The translations under genes and the position numbers were made by a program. Below, piece after piece: positions 63,251-64,000 of a DNA stretch of 64,000 bases. This DNA is from Bremerella volcania (GTDB lineage: Bacteria > Planctomycetota > Planctomycetia > Pirellulales > Pirellulaceae): NCBI RefSeq assembly GCF_007748115.1, contig NZ_CP036289.1, forward strand, positions 4,960,001-5,024,000. Direction: 5' to 3'. Position 1 is the stretch's first letter; every line of letters begins with the position of its first letter. Below the pieces are notes generated by a model. It saw nothing but the letters and a program-made list of their open reading frames with translations, was not told the DNA's origin and did no database searches.

Positions 63251-63674
63251 GTTTATTCTTCAGCAATCCATTCAATAGCTGCCTAGTTCACGCAGATCAC
63301 CCTCTTACGGGCGGCATCGCAGGTATCTGGCGAATCTTCAAATTGCAGATTTGATTCATTTGACGTCGACGCCCAATTCCATTTCGAGCCGTTAAGCCGA
63401 GAGTTACGAGATAGACCGCAGGAAGAACGGTTTGCCTGAGAAAACACGTACGACACAAGACGACGCCGCAATTACTACTTGTGAGGACAGTAATCCACCC
63501 TTACGCATGAGTATACGTTAATGCGTTCCGGTCGCGTTCCTGTTAGTTTCCGCTTTTATCGCGTACGTTTAATCCCACTCCAATATTGCTGTTTCGATAA
63601 CGAATCCACTTCTGGGCATAACGCACGGAAGTAGAGGCCCCTTCGACTGCCAGTAACGAAATGAGGCTTCCGAA
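63251..63674. other. Intergenic region before the zinc-ribbon gene
   Basis: 424 bases. Short frames on both strands look like random sequence. No tRNA, strong hairpin or repeat was recognised. A promoter for the zinc-ribbon gene probably lies in its AT-richer last third. Confidence 0.5.
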
Positions 63675-63866
63675 ATGATCGTCAAATCCCACAACGTTTT
63701 GATCGATACCGAGACCATTTCCTTTGCTCTGATGTACCGCTGCTTGGAATGCGATAACATCGTTCACGGCACAAAAAACAGTTCGAGTGAACTTGTCTGC
63801 GAGAACTGTCGCTGTCATCTAGAGGAAGATGACGAGATTGCCTATCGCCTGGAGGGTGACAACTAG
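63675..63866 (+). CDS. Small zinc-ribbon protein
   Basis: 63 residues. Two CxxC pairs (C23/C26 in YRCLECDNIV and C42/C45 in LVCENCRCHLE, with C47 close by) form a zinc ribbon. The N-terminal 20 residues and acidic C-terminus have no recognised match. It might bind nucleic acid or a protein partner. GTG/ATG alternatives are absent; preceded by GAGGCTTCCGAA. No neighbour gene within the window. Confidence 0.6.
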   Translation: MIVKSHNVLIDTETISFALMYRCLECDNIVHGTKNSSSELVCENCRCHLEEDDEIAYRLEGDN

Positions 63867-64000
63867 TCACCTAGGGGCAATTCGCATCGAGGACGATCCA
63901 CACGATTTAGGTCGCAGTCTAAGTGGCTCCGCGATTTGACCTGGTGTGCTGATGGAAACGTTTGGCGAAAGCTCAGAAACGTGGCACTACGCTTCTGCAC

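Noticed and set aside
63283-63471. 62-residue minus-strand frame
   Set aside because: Arg/Ser/Asn-rich random-looking chain with no start signals.
1-64000. tRNA, rRNA, insertion sequence or prophage genes
   Set aside because: No cloverleaf-like sequences with a GTTCRA motif, no transposase motifs and no phage structural genes were recognised; a tRNAscan and ISfinder run would settle this.

Overview
The window looks like a chromosomal segment of a planctomycete, most likely of the Pirellulales (Blastopirellula, Bremerella or Rhodopirellula type). The evidence is several planctomycete-typical families: a PSCyt1/DUF1549/DUF1553 protein next to a DUF1501 protein, a DUF1559 prepilin-like protein, a DUF1598 protein, Tat-secreted sugar isomerase-like and PQQ beta-propeller proteins, and small cysteine-rich CCAPEP-repeat secreted proteins. 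I recognised no rRNA, tRNA, CRISPR array, insertion sequence or phage gene. Genes are dense and mostly vertical in character.

Layout. 1-5302 (mostly minus strand): a partial DUF1501 protein, a large PSCyt cytochrome-type protein and a C25 (gingipain-like) peptidase. 5454-20034 (plus strand): a long housekeeping run, purA, uppS, cdsA, phoH/ybeZ, a 7TM-HD phosphohydrolase, ybeY, a CorC-like CBS protein, recO, a BamD-like TPR lipoprotein, an LptE-like lipoprotein, folP, proA and a lone fliM. Lipid-carrier and phospholipid synthesis, RNA maturation and outer-membrane assembly are therefore grouped together. 20037-24350 (minus strand): a tight four-gene operon encoding a coiled-coil protein, a membrane-anchored FGE-sulfatase-fold protein, a zinc-ribbon GTPase and a GAP1-N2-like protein. 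It resembles the GTPase-centred conflict/signalling systems predicted from comparative genomics and is the strongest candidate here for an interesting system.

24759-46779: mixed single genes. Three paralogous secreted CCAPEP-repeat proteins (24759, 33006, 43362), each with its own terminator, lie among an M29 aminopeptidase, a RmlD-like SDR, an HD-GYP/GAF signalling protein, a YgfZ-like protein, a LarA-like protein, an Hpt protein, DUF1598, ApbE, a cytochrome c'-like protein, a ClpP-like protease, a membrane-inserted P-loop ATPase, lipoproteins and an HTTM-domain protein. 46776-52357 (minus strand): PolX-PHP DNA polymerase, a Pro/Gln-rich secreted protein, and a three-gene operon (DUF3592-like membrane protein, arrestin-like beta protein, small P-loop NTPase) that I cannot match to a described system. 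52506-64000: PQQ beta-propeller protein, a stand-alone RNA polymerase alpha-CTD protein, PcrA/UvrD helicase, an Old Yellow Enzyme homologue, a double-FHA protein, TadA, a DUF1559 protein, a small conserved protein overlapping a cysteine desulfurase, and a small zinc-ribbon protein.

All functional names come from reading the protein sequences without database searches. Start codons were moved downstream in several genes where a ribosome binding site, promoter or signal peptide made the shorter form more plausible.
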